Both the position numbers and the translations under genes were made by a program. A stretch of 64,000 nt of DNA from Gautieria morchelliformis. Lineage: Eukaryota; Basidiomycota; Agaricomycetes; Gomphales; Gomphaceae. Below are positions 20,089-30,387 of this stretch, piece by piece. Under the pieces are notes generated by a model. It saw only the letters and a program-made list of their open reading frames with translations. It had not been told where the DNA came from and did not search any database. The DNA is taken from assembly GCA_015179125.1 (NCBI GenBank), contig WHVA01000467.1:1-64000 (forward strand), given 5' to 3'. Position 1 is the stretch's first letter. Each line of letters begins with the position of its first letter.

Positions 20089-20906
20089 CCAAATTCCTAT
20101 GTACACTAGGGATCAGGTCCTGGACAAGGATGAGGTAGAGATGCTTGAAAAAGTGGAGAAGTGTTGGCATGACTATCACCAACAGGAAGCTCTGATCACT
20201 GCCCATATTTTTACAACAACACCAGAGTCACACTTGATATATCCATAAATTGGAGTCAGCGAAGAAAATATGGAACCCAATATGTGCCAAGCATGAGAGT
20301 AGAGCACTTACAGTCAAGGTTGACATACACAGTATAATGTATGAAATGAAGTGCAAGGATGAGTCAAATGTCCGTACTCACCTCAAGACTCTCATGAAGA
20401 TGCAGGAGCAGTTGGCAGGGATGGATGGATGCAGGTCTTACTGACAACAAGCTTGTCACGGTGATCCTAGGTTCACTACCAAAAGGATACTGACCACTAA
20501 TCAATGCCATCTTGCTATCAGCAACCCATGCACAAGCCACACTCACACTGTACACAGTTGTCCAGAGCCTACTCAAGGAGTTCGAGTGGCTCAAGATTGA
20601 GGAACAGCAGCTTAAGGCTACTGAGAGCACAATCATGGCCGTGGAGGGCCATGGAAAGGGCAGACATGCTGGCAGCTCTAATACTGGAAAGCCAGATATA
20701 GAGTGCTGGAAATGCGGTAAGAAGGGGCACATAAAGCAGATTGCAAGGGGAAGAAAAAGGAGAAGGATGGCAATAAGAAAAAGGGGAGCGAGTCAGCAAA
20801 TGCTATGACTGATGACAGTGAGTGGGCCTTTACCACCGCGTTCGCTGGTCACGCACTCTCTCAGGAGACTAGCAAGTACAAAGGAGCTGAGATTGATGTC
20901 TATAAC
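20089..20906 (+). pseudogene. Co2 gag with zinc knuckle
   Basis: The plus strand encodes a UBN2-type copia Gag (ALITAHIFTTTPESHL, KVDIHSIMYEMKCK, VRTHLKTLMKMQEQLAGM). A zinc knuckle CWKCGKKGH follows, whose last Cys is pushed out of frame by a one-base loss near 20735. Other frame breaks lie near 20248 and 20440. It ends at ATAAC, the Gy3 target site. Confidence 0.8.
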
Positions 20907-21379
20907 TGTAAGGGCAACCCTGGCTGGTTGTAGAGATCACACTACCACACAACTGACAAGGGGAAATCCAAAGAATGTATAAATGAACAACAGAGTATAC
21001 AAGAGAGGGGATTCTCACCTGACAAGGGGAAATCCAAAGAGAAAAGTCTAAGGACCCCCAATGTCAGCGAGCCCGTATTATACTATGCTGCGCAGCCAGG
21101 ACAGCACTTGGCACTCGCCATCACCCCTGCATCCCCCTGACCTCCCTGACCCTTGATCGACCCTTGATGCCACCTATTACGTGAGTCACTTGATTTCCGA
21201 CACTGTTCCGAGAGTGGAAGTTGGAAATTGGAGTGGAACTGGAAAAGCGAACAGAACTGGTGGAAGTTCTCCCAGAAGCTGAATCATTTCTGAAAGCGGA
21301 GGCGGAGATGGAATTGGAACCAGAACCAGAGTCGGAAATGGTGTCGGAACTGGAATGGAAAACAGGGTGTCCCCTGACA
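20907..21379 (-). repeat. Gy3 3' LTR
   Basis: 473 bp, TGTAAGGGCAACCC ... GTCCCCTGACA. It has an extra about 65-bp partial duplication around AAGGGGAAATCCAAAGA (20957-21040) compared with the 5' LTR. The pol reading frame continues into it, to a stop at 21186. Confidence 0.92.
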
Positions 21380-23390
21380 TCACCCCCCCTCTAGCGTGCT
21401 GCATCCTCGAAGCACGGGACACGAGGGATTGAAATGCAAGTGAGCGGATTCGGCGAGGGGCACCAGGGTGTGTCCTATAGAACTCGCGGAGTTTGTCCGG
21501 AGCAGAGACATCTTGCTCTGGGACCCATGAATTCTCCTCATACCCATACCCTTCCCATTTCACGAGGCATTGGAGTCGTCCTCGCACAAACCTGCTGTCC
21601 AGGATCCATTCCACCACATAGTGCTCTTCCCCATCTACAATTTCCAGTGGAGGTGGCGGACGAGCCTTCCGACCTGGAATTGGGTCCTCGAGCGTAGGGA
21701 GTAACTTCACCACGTTGAAGACGGGGTGGAGGTGGGACATGGACATCGGAAGTCAGAGGCGGTATGCATTCCATCCAACCCTCCGCATCACTGTGAAGGG
21801 CCCAAGGTAGTGGTGGGCAAGCTTCTGCGAAGGGCGCGTGGTGCGGATGTCGCTTGCATCCAGATACACCTTGTCTCCAACTTGGTATTCCGGGGCAGGA
21901 ACCCGGTGTTGGTTGTAGTATCTTGCCATGTCATCCTTGGCCTTCGCAAGGGCCAACTTGGCTTCCGAAAGGGTGGAGTCCATGTGGTCTCGGAACTCAT
22001 TGACTGTCTCGAGTCGGGACTCTGCCTGGCGTGGCTCAAAGCCCATCCACGGGTGTCGTCTGGAGTCCAGCATGAAGGGAGTCTGTTGTGTGGCAGAATG
22101 TACATGGTTGTTGTATTGGAATTCCGCCAGTGGAAGTAACTCATCCCAGTCATCCTGCCTCTCATTGACAAAGAGGCGGAGATATTGCTCCAACTCCTGA
22201 TTGACCTGTTCTGTCTGTCCGTCACCCTGCGGATGGTATGCTGTGGTGGTAGCCAGCTTTATGTCAAGCAGGCGGTAGAGCTCCTGAGTCAGTTCCGCGA
22301 CAAACTGTGGACCTCGGTCGGAAACGACTTGCTTCGGGAGCCCATGCAACTTCCAGACATGCGCAAGGAACAGGCGGGCCGCTCCAAGGGCCGTGATCGT
22401 TGTGTGCATCGGAATGAAGTGGGACACCTTGCTTACCGAGTCCACGACGTTCATGATTGTGTCGTAGCCATGGGACTCTGGGAGTTCAACGATGAAGTCA
22501 ACACTGATGGTGTCCCAGCGGGATTCCGGAATCAGGAGTGGAACAAGTTCTCCGACGGGTGGATGTCGTTGCGCTTTGGTTCGGAGACAAAGGTCACATG
22601 TCTTCATGTACTGTCCAATGTAGCAGGACATCTGAGGCCACCAGTAGTTCTGAGCCACTAATTCCAGCGTCTTCCACCTGCCAGCATGCCCAGTGACCCA
22701 TGTGTCATGGTTCTGGGACACGATGTGGCGGCGGAGGTCCGCCCCACCTGGAACATAGACCTTGCCTCTGAAGTGGAGCAGCCCATCACGTTCCGACCAT
22801 TCCACTGCCTGTACAGACCGTGAGTGCCCTTTCCGAAGTTCCTCCACCGCCTTCACCACCAACTCCTCCTTCTCTCCATTCCGGTACTGCCTCTGGATGT
22901 CCCGGAGTATTTCCGCTTCTGCCCCAACTGCAGTCACTCCTTTGAGGGCGCGGATTGCAAAGAGACTTGGGCGGAGCAGTATCATATCAGCGTTGTCTCC
23001 ACTTCCACTTCCATGATCTGCATGGTGGGATAGGGCATCGGGTTTGCCCATGGTGTGGCCGGGGCGGTGGTGGAGCATGAAGTCGAACCGGGACAGGTGT
23101 AGGGACCACCATGCTTGTCGTCGGTTCAACTTCTTAGACGTGCGGAAGTACTCAAGGTTCTTGTGGTCTGTCCAGATCTCAAACAGGCATAGAGCACCCT
23201 CGAGGAAGTGTCGCCACTCCTCCAGCGCTCGGATGATTGCCAGCATCTCCTTGTCGTGGATCTCATAGTTCCACTCGACCAGACTAAGGCTTTTAGAGAA
23301 AAAGGCAATCAGATGCCACCCCCCACCATCTTCCGATGACTGTTGTGACAAGACCGCTCTGGTAGCTGTGTCGGAAGAATCCGCCTCGAC
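21186..23390 (-). CDS. Gy3 RNase H, integrase and chromodomain (pol C-terminal part)
   Basis: After the in-frame TGA at 23391-23393 the frame continues: RNase H (WNYEIHDKEMLAIIRALEEW), zinc region (HIVSQNHDTWVTGH, CDLCLRTKAQ), integrase core with VDFIVELPESHGYD, VSDRGPQFVAEL and DGQTEQVNQELEQYLRLF (Glu retained), a C-terminal domain, and a chromodomain with CLVKWEGYGYEENSWVPEQ (about 21570-21510). A frameshift near 21750 separates the last part. The final about 65 codons run inside the 3' LTR. Confidence 0.87.
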
Positions 23391-25300
23391 TCAATAAGGG
23401 TGAGAGTCGTCGGGAAAGATCAGGACCGGGGCAGAAGTGATCAGCTCCTTGAGTTTGTCAAAGGAGGCCTGTTCCGGCTCTCCCCACCGCCATTCAACCT
23501 CCTTCTTGGTGAGGTCGAAGAGGGCACGGGCGTGGCAGGAGAAGTCCTTGATGAGCCACCGGTAGAAATTGACAAACCCAATGAAGGACTGGACCTCCTT
23601 CTTGTTCCACGGCACAGGCCAATCCGATACACCGGAAACTTTGACCGGGTCCATTTCCACCATTCCCTCCGACACAATCACCCCAAGATACTCTATCCGC
23701 GTCCGCTCAAATTCGCACTTTTCCGGGTTGAGACACAGGTTGTATTCCCAGAGCCATTCCAGCACTCTCCACACGACTTCCCGATGTTCCGACATTGTTT
23801 TTGTGAAGATGAGGATGTCATCGAGGTAGACGCAGACAACCCCTTCCGCTATCATGTCACGGAAAATGTCATTCATCATCGTCTGGAATGTGGTGGGACT
23901 GTTGGTGAGGCCAAAGAACATGACCTGTGGCTCAAAGAGTCCTCGGTTGGTGCGGAATGCGGCCTTCCACTTGTCTCCCTCCTGGATCCGAACATTATTG
24001 AAGCCCCAGTGGACATCCAGCTTAGTGAAGTACCTTGCCCCGCGGAGTTGTGTGATTAGTTTGGAAATGAGTGGAATGGGGTAACGGTTCTTGATCGTGA
24101 TCGCATTCAAGGCCTGGTAATCCTGCACAAGTCTGAGCGAGCCGTCCTTCTTCTTGATGAAGAACACCGGAGATGCCATGGGTGACTTGGAGGGGCGGAT
24201 CCTCCCTGTACGGAGGTTTTCCACAAGGAATGCATCGAGCTCTACCTGCTCCTTGGGTGACAGCGGGTAGACTTTGCAGTTGGTGGGCTTTACCCAGGCT
24301 CCAACTCGATGGCATGGTCCCACAGCTTTCGTGGAGGCAGGGCACTGAATGACTCCTTGGCAAAGACATCCTCGAACTCCCGCAGGTACTCCGGAATTTC
24401 CACCTCTGCTTTATCATGCTTCTTGGAGGCTTCAGCAAGGTGTTGCGAAATATTTCCAGTGGCGCAGATGTGTTCCGCTTCCGGTGGAAGGTTTACGTAC
24501 AGCAAGTGCTCCCCCTCCACCAGAGTCTCTTCCGGGCTGAGTCAGATGACGTCGGAGTCGGAATCGGAATTGGAATTGGATGTGGGAGCCGGTTCAAATT
24601 CCGCTTCCAAGTCTTCTTCTGCAAGCAGTGGATGGGGGCCAGAACGACATGTCTGTATGAGCCGTTCGGTCTTCTGCTGCTCCTGGCACTCCTTCCGCAC
24701 TTCCGACCGGCACATGTGACACTTGGCTGGGCACCGACTCATAAGCACCTTCCGAGTCTGCCAATTGATCTCTGGGTTGTGCTCCTGGAGCCAGGTAAAC
24801 CCGAGGATGATGTCTTGCTTCCCCAGGCTGGTCACTGCAAAGGAAGTGCGTTCTGTGTGTCCATCATAGCGGAGAATTGTGTCTACTATCTCCGTGATGG
24901 ACCCTGCCTCGTTGGGGCTTCCATCCACATTGAACACCGGGATCGCACGTTGCAATTTCCGCGTGGTCAGTCGGTTCCGTTCCACATAGTCCCGGTCCAT
25001 AAACTGACCAGTGGCCCCACAATCGACAAGGGCGGGTCCGGATTTGACTTCCGCAGTATCTGTCGTCTGGATCTCCACCTTAATGACTAGTGACTTGGGG
25101 CCAGGGGTGGAAGCAACAACATAGCGCTTCAGGAGGCGTCTCTCCCAAGGGTGGATGCGGGATGGACGGGGTGTCGGATTCGGTTTTTGTGTGACTTTAT
25201 CCGGTGGGTCTATACGAAGTGAGGGGAGTGGGGGCTTTTCATTCTCTACTTCAAGACAGGCAAACCGGTTATGTACAGGCAGCAGGGGTACACATCTCAC
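23391..25300 (-). pseudogene. Gy3 protease and reverse transcriptase
   Basis: The protease has ALVDCGATGQFMD (about 25030-24990) and FTWLQEHNPEINW. RT has [17 protein letters not shown] and the catalytic [11 protein letters not shown] (about 23850-23815). Frame breaks lie near 24540 and 24300. The frame ends at a TGA (23391-23393) where a Cys/Arg-type codon is expected inside the RNase H start (SHPY/VEADSSD); a C-to-T change at a CG would produce it. Confidence 0.87.
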
Positions 25301-26292
25301 CCGCTGCGCATCACAAAATCCGACGGATCTTCCGCTTCCGATGCACCATGTTCCGCATTTTCGGAAATTTCTTCCGCAGTGGGCACTCCGCTTATGTCCG
25401 CGAGTGCAAGGAACTGTGGAAGGAGCTCAATTTTCTCCTCCGTGGTCATAAGCCGGATGTCAAAGGCTTGGGGGCACTCACGAGCATAGTGGCCTGGTTG
25501 TTGGCATCGGAAGCAGGTGATAGTTCCGTGGCCTTTTCCGTGCATGCAGTCAACATCCATCGGGGCAGGGCTACTCTTCGAGGGAGGAGGGCTATGGTTC
25601 CTAATAGGAGCAGGCGGAGCAACCGTCGGAAATATTTTCCGTGTGGGAATGAATGCACTTCCAGGTTTTGGCATAGGTGGAGTAGGACGAGTGGAACTGC
25701 GCGTCATGTTCCGGTTTGTCTCCACAAAGGCCTCATTTGCTTCCCTGTTCCGGGACACCCTCTGCGCAGCTTGGTACCACCCTTCCGGGTCATCAAAATC
25801 CGGAGCTCCATCCCCAAGCAGCGCGACTTGGTTCTGGAGTGTCGGATCAAGTCCTGCTCGGAATTTGATGACGATCATCTTGTCGTTGTCATACTCCGCA
25901 AGGTCGATGAGCTCCTGGAAGTGATCGATGTAGTCATCGACCGGATCCTTGGCCTGGTACCAGCTTGTCCCCTCAAGCTTTGTAAGGGCTGTGAGCTGCT
26001 CGTTTTTCGGGCAGAACTGGTCGGAAAATGTTTTCTCGAAGGCGTCCCAGTCCCGGAAGTAGTTCCCCTTGCCCTTCGCTTCATGTCGGATCACCTTGTT
26101 TGCAAAACGGGCTGCACGGTCCGACTTGAAAAAGGACAATGCCCAGTGGATCCGAGCCTGGTCATTCGGAATGAGGTCTCCGACAATTGCGAAGTAGATG
26201 CTGCATGTGTTGAAGAATGCGCGTCCCTTCTCCCGATCTCCGTCAAAGTCCGCCGGAGTTGCGGGTTTGACCTTTGCTAACTTCGCGGACAT
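25297..26292 (-). CDS. Gy3 gag
   Basis: 331 codons from ATG 26292. A retrotransposon gag domain (FFNTCSIYFAIVGD, ALSFFKSDRAARFANKV, FEKTFSDQFCPKNE) is followed by a Pro-rich linker and one zinc knuckle CFRCQQPGHYAREC (about 25525-25485). It overlaps the next ORF (protease) by a few bases at 25297-25300. A shorter leader ORF (26277-26669) overlaps the start in another frame and encodes a helical N-terminal extension, perhaps joined by frameshifting. Confidence 0.85.
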   Translation of the reverse strand: MSAKLAKVKPATPADFDGDREKGRAFFNTCSIYFAIVGDLIPNDQARIHWALSFFKSDRAARFANKVIRHEAKGKGNYFRDWDAFEKTFSDQFCPKNEQLTALTKLEGTSWYQAKDPVDDYIDHFQELIDLAEYDNDKMIVIKFRAGLDPTLQNQVALLGDGAPDFDDPEGWYQAAQRVSRNREANEAFVETNRNMTRSSTRPTPPMPKPGSAFIPTRKIFPTVAPPAPIRNHSPPPSKSSPAPMDVDCMHGKGHGTITCFRCQQPGHYARECPQAFDIRLMTTEEKIELLPQFLALADISGVPTAEEISENAEHGASEAEDPSDFVMRSG

Positions 26293-26669
26293 CCTCTCTT
26301 CCGCTGCTTCCGCTTTCTGAAATCCGGATCATCCAGCATTTCATTTCCACCACTTTGTGGAATATCTAACTTAGCCAAAATTGCTTCTAAGGCTTTTTCA
26401 ATCGCGTCGGTCTTCATCTGGTTCCGCGTCAATTCCTCCTCCATATTCTGAAGACAATCGTCCGGATCCATGTCGGAAGGAGAAATATGGGACGGGATTT
26501 CCGGGGTTGGGAGCTTGACGTAAGAAGAGGGGCTGTCGTACGCTGTGTGTGCAGAAGAGGTCGTGATCTCCGAGTTGCTGTCTCCGATTCCGAACGCACC
26601 TATGGCGAATGCAACGTGCAGTACGACTACCGGTCCTCTAGGGGAGAGACTTTTCTGCTGTAAGGGCAA
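26277..26669 (-). CDS. Gy3 leader ORF upstream of gag
   Basis: 130 codons, with an acidic helical C-terminal half (QNMEEELTRNQMKTDAIEKAL) and a basic tail. It begins a few bases inside the LTR and overlaps gag by 16 bases. It may be the real N-terminus of Gag separated by one frameshift, since similar helices precede the gag domain in Gy2. A separate small protein is the alternative. Confidence 0.45.
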   Translation of the reverse strand: MPLQQKSLSPRGPVVVLHVAFAIGAFGIGDSNSEITTSSAHTAYDSPSSYVKLPTPEIPSHISPSDMDPDDCLQNMEEELTRNQMKTDAIEKALEAILAKLDIPQSGGNEMLDDPDFRKRKQRKRGCPRS

Positions 26670-27085
26670 CCCTGGCTGGTTGTGGAGATCACACTACCAC
26701 ACAACTGACAAGGGGAAATCCAAAGAGAAAAGTCTAAGGACCCCCAATGTCAGCGAGCCCGTATTATACTATGCTGCGCAGCCAGGGACAGCACTTGGCA
26801 CTCGCCATCACCCCTGCATCCCCCTGACCTCCCTGACCCTTGATCGACCCTTGATGCCACCTATTACGCGAGTCACTTGATTTCTGACACTGTTCCGAGA
26901 GTGGAAGTTGGAAATTGGAGTGGAACTGGAAAAGCGAACAGAACTGGTGGAAGTTCTCCCAGAAGCGGAATCATTTCCGAAAGCAGAGGCGGAGATGGAA
27001 TCGGAACCGGAACCGGAGTCAGAAATGGTGTCGGAACTGGGTATGGTGTCGGAAATGGAAATGGAAAACAGGGTGTCCCCTGACA
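26659..27085 (-). repeat. Gy3 5' LTR
   Basis: 427 bp, same ends as 20907-21379. The inner third consists of degenerate GGAATC/GGAACC/GGTGTC words (26990-27075), so this half of the LTR has drifted by short-unit slippage between the two copies. Confidence 0.92.
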
Positions 27086-27090
27086 ATAAC

Positions 27091-27150
27091 TCTGGCGCTT
27101 CAACTCACATGTCTGCAGATTTCCTGCAAGGAGATCCCACCCCAATGCAT
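27091..27150 (+). pseudogene. Co2 protease start
   Basis: Joining 20906 to 27091 gives a copia protease active site, YN/SGASTHMSADFL, with Asn where the catalytic Asp is usual. The fragment stops at the TA target of the next element. Confidence 0.7.
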
Positions 27151-27152
27151 TA

Positions 27153-28194
27153 GAGAGTATATGTTACCAATAATTATTAGGTCGGAATATTCCAACGTAG
27201 CTAAAAATTACTGACTCAGCATGAGAATTTTCTATCTCAGAACGCGTCCGCTCCAGGACTACATGAGTATATGTTGGCTAATATTTATTAAGTTGATAAT
27301 AAAATATTATCATCCTAAAATTTAAGCGCTAAAAACGCTAACATTTCCTAAAGTGAGCACTAATTAGTCGGAACAATGTACATGTTCTTCGACACATGTG
27401 TCTCTTCTCTCCCTCATGCCTATCAACGCATCCAAGAAACATCTCTGGTGCCCTGAGACTACTTAATTAATGCCTCCCTGAGGATATCCAGAAGTGCGGT
27501 GGCCCTCCTTTCCTGGATCGCGAGAGCCCTGTCCTCCCATTCCAGCAGATTTGCATGGAATATTTCTGTCGCCTTCTCACTCTGCTCATCCCGCTCATCT
27601 TTTCTCTCGAGCAGCTTGACCATCCTTGCCATGTCACGTGCTGAATGGACATGACTCGTCCACTCGTTGCTCTCGGCGCTGGAATCACTGGATTCACCAT
27701 GATCCTGCTCATATTTTTTCTCGAGCAGCTTGACCATCCTTGCCATGTCATGTGCTGAATGGACATGACTCATGCTCGTGAGTCGCATCCGCTCATTGCT
27801 CTCAGTGCTGGAATCACTGGATTCACCATGCTCAACCTTGTCATGCTGATTCCCCTTGTTGCGTGTGGTAAATTTTTCACGCGCCTTGCGCGTTTTTGAC
27901 GCCAGAGCAATGGCTGGGCTGGAGGGTGGCGTGGAGGGGTGAAACGAGGTGGGTGTGCTAAGTGGTTGTGATCTGTTGGTGGTGTCCGCGAGATGGAATG
28001 GATTGATCAGAGCATCAGCAGTCAAGGGAGGGATAGGGTTCATCGTTGTCCCGTTCTTAATGTAGTCCTGGAGCGGACGCGTGTGGTGGATACAAGTGGA
28101 CGCGTTCTGAGATAGAAAATTCTCACGCTGAGTCAGTAATTTTTAGCTACGCTGGAATATTCCGACCTAATAATTATTGGTAACATATACTCTC
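27153..28194. mobile_element. TIR DNA transposon with TA target duplication
   Basis: The terminal inverted repeats run about 27153-27264 and 28061-28194, starting GAGAGTATATGTTACC at both ends, with about three mismatches in the first 97 bp. The right repeat has about 23 extra bases (ACGCGTCCACTTGTATCC region). TA lies at 27151-27152 and 28195-28196. No DDE transposase is encoded; the only sizeable ORF is 27459-28043. A TA duplication is typical of Tc1/mariner-type and some other families, and TIRs this long are unusual for simple mariner elements. Confidence 0.85.
27459..28043 (-). CDS. ORF with duplicated helical module inside the TIR element
   Basis: 194 codons from the ATG at 28043, next to the right TIR. 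The N-terminal third is Pro/Ser/Thr-rich and followed by a basic segment (KTRKAREKFTTRNKG). Two tandem copies follow of a module beginning HGESSDSS and ending DMARMVKLLE (units about 129 and 117 bp, 27800-27600). The C-terminal end is charged and helical (RALAIQERRATALLDILREA). No catalytic motif is visible. The ORF is uninterrupted, which is notable in a non-autonomous element. It could be a second gene of the autonomous family or a captured host exon. No function assigned. Confidence 0.55.
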   Translation of the reverse strand: MNPIPPLTADALINPFHLADTTNRSQPLSTPTSFHPSTPPSSPAIALASKTRKAREKFTTRNKGNQHDKVEHGESSDSSTESNERMRLTSMSHVHSAHDMARMVKLLEKKYEQDHGESSDSSAESNEWTSHVHSARDMARMVKLLERKDERDEQSEKATEIFHANLLEWEDRALAIQERRATALLDILREALIK

Positions 28195-28196
28195 TA

Positions 28197-29121
28197 TTGC
28201 TGCAGTTGAATGGTCGATTTTCACTGCTATACGTGTTGGTGTGACATGTGGATTGCCATCCAAAATGGGAAGACAGCGAACCATATAATGCTGAAGGACA
28301 TACTGTATTGCCAAGACTTGGCATTCACACTAATATCGCTGGTGCGATGAGATAAGGCTGGATTCATCGTATTACTATGTGACCAGCACTGTATGATCCG
28401 AGGCACAAAGGGCACGACTGTAGGCAGGATACTGCTCAAGGAAGGGCTATACAAGGTGGAACACAAAACACCTACAGAGTCCATCAATGCTGTGCAAAAG
28501 ATACATTCCATTGATGAACTACATCATTGAATGGGGCATATTTCCCCACGCACAATCAAAAACCTTCTAATCAAAGGTATTATCACTGGCATTGAGGTGG
28601 ATAAGAAGAGTGTACCTACCTTCTGTACCTCATGCATGCAAGGTACAAAGCTAGGTGACAAAGTCCATAGCAATGTCTGGGGACCTACCACACCCCAGAG
28701 CTATGATGGGAAGGAGTATTTCTCAGTTTCACTGACAGTTTCACCTGTTGGTCATGTGTCAAACCCATGAAGAGAAAGAGCCAAGTGCTTACTTGCTACA
28801 GGCAGTACGAAGCATGGGCCGAGACACAGCATGGAGCTAAGGTCAAGCGACTTCAAAGCGATCGAGGGGGAGAATATTTATCCCGGGATTTCAATCAGCA
28901 TCTAAAGTCAAAGGGCACAGTCCAAAGCCTTACTGTTCATGACACACCAGAGCAGAATGGCATAGCTGAACACTTGAACTGCACCCTGATAGAGACGCAT
29001 GTGCCATGCATTATGCAGCTGACCTACCCAAATTCCTATGGCCAGAATCTGTCCAGCATGCGGTTTGGCTTAAAAACCGCACATCTACTTACCTGCTGGA
29101 TGGGAAAACCCCCTATGAACT
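28197..29121 (+). pseudogene. Co2 GAG-pre-integrase and integrase core
   Basis: The plus strand encodes the pre-integrase domain (MGHISPRTIKNLLIKGII, about 28529-28585, CTSCMQGTK) and the integrase core (KVKRLQSDRGGEYLSRDF, about 28840-28890; EQNGIAEHLNCTLIE, about 28950-28995). In Co2 the usual NRT after the Glu is NCT. Frame breaks lie near 28500, 28765 and 29000. The end is GAACT, the target of the next insertion. Confidence 0.8.
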
Positions 29122-30288
29122 TGTAGTAACTCGGTTTGGGCAAGTAGGAAGTTATATGCCAGATATGAATGATGGGACTATTTAATGTTCTACATGTTTT
29201 TTCAGTTAAATACTACGAAAGTACACTATTAAACTCACCTCCTCAGTGATAGTCATGTTACATATCGGAAATCCCGGAGGTCGGAACTGGAAAGGACAAC
29301 GGCTTCAACTTATATGTTGCGCCCCTGATGAACTTCCATCCTAAGTATTTCGGATTTGACTTCCGGATGTTGGAGAAGGTGGAAGTCGAGAGTAAGGTCA
29401 AGGGTCGAGGGTCCGAGAACAAAGGTCAGAATAGGTGGAAGAGGCGGAGGACAGAGGATCAAGAACGGAGAGGGACAAGACTAGCAAAACTCACTGTGCT
29501 AAGAACAGGAGACAGTGCGAAAGGATTCACATATCGAAGTCAATTATCTGATTGCAGAAACGGAGACATACATGAGGGGGTTTTATACAAAGAGCAGAAG
29601 CAACAGGTAATGGTATGGTACTAAGCAAATTCCGGAGAGTGCGGGAATCGGATAGACATACGGGGCAATTAACTAATGCGGAACAAGGGGATGACAAGGG
29701 GGTGCAGGGTAGGGTAAGTACAATGAGCATCGGAACAAACGGAATTACGGAAATAGTATCTTGCTGTGTTCAGGGTCAAGTACGGGGGCCAGTATCTGGA
29801 GGTGGCCAGGGGTACTGAAAAAAACAAGGGGTCAAGGTAGAGGGTTGCGGATGGTGCGGATGTTGCGGAATAGAGTCGGAGGTAGCGCGGAGGTGGCGCG
29901 GAGGATATGCGGAGGTGGCGGAGATGGTTGAGCGGAACAGTCGTAACAAGTCAACACTGAGGAGGGGAGGCTGCGCATGGGCTTGTTTCACTCACATATA
30001 CGAAGTTCCGGCACTTAAGCGCCATTCAGGCAATGGTGTGCCATTCTAAGCGCCCATAGGACGTAGCACATTAGTGAACAGCTGAAGCTCAAAAAGGAAA
30101 CTTGTCCACAACCACCCACAATGGGTCAGTTGGACAGAACATGAAAAGGAGTAGTAATACAGCCTCGAAAAAATCAAAGAAAATTGTGAAAGGCATAGAG
30201 TGAATGTCAGCATAGTTTCAGGTCAAAATCGAAAGAAAGAACAACAGAAATGTTAGGTTTGAAGTCTGGTGCACATATGCACCCAACA
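29122..30288 (-). repeat. Solo copia-type LTR with nested solo LTR, TSD GAACT
   Basis: It reads TGTAGTAACTCGG ... ATGCACCCAACA, flanked by GAACT at 29117-29121 and 30289-30293. Without the nested insertion it is about 469 bp, like the Co1 LTRs, and it shares their ends and a conserved hairpin (arms 29238-29248 and 29955-29965). It is a related but divergent family. Removing it restores the Co2 frame (PYEL/MFKKKPDL). Confidence 0.88.
29256..29948. repeat. Solo gypsy-type LTR, TSD AGTCA
   Basis: 693 bp, TGTTACATATCGG ... GTCGTAACA, with perfect 6-bp inverted ends TGTTAC/GTAACA and AGTCA on both sides (29251-29255, 29949-29953). It shares a GGCTTCAACTTATATGTTGCGCC-like block with the old LTR family, so it is probably gypsy. 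No internal coding sequence remains. Confidence 0.88.
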
Positions 30289-30293
30289 GAACT

Positions 30294-30387
30294 AATGTTC
30301 AAAAAGAAACCAGACCTAACCAACTTACTGGAATGGGGCACCAGAGCCTGGGTACTCAAGGGAGATTGCAGGAAGCTAGATGCCAAA
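30294..30387 (+). pseudogene. Co2 integrase C-terminal fragment
   Basis: The frame continues from 29121 as MFKKKPDLTNLLEWGTRAWV then KGDCRKLDAK, the usual copia region after the integrase core. It is interrupted at CCAAA by the MITE-like element. Confidence 0.8.

Larger units (their letters stand above)
20907..27085 (-). mobile_element. Ty3/gypsy element Gy3, complete insertion with TSD ATAAC
   Basis: LTRs lie at 20907-21379 and 26659-27085, flanked by ATAAC at 20902-20906 and 27086-27090. The minus strand encodes gag, protease, RT, RNase H, integrase and chromodomain. A nonsense codon in pol (23391-23393), a frameshift near 24300 and one between the leader ORF and gag keep it from being intact. 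The target was Co2 between gag and protease. Confidence 0.93.

Noticed and set aside
25204..26280. 358-codon plus-strand ORF opposite Gy3 gag.
   Set aside because: The minus strand encodes a clear gag with zinc knuckle; the plus frame has no recognisable domain and is probably chance.
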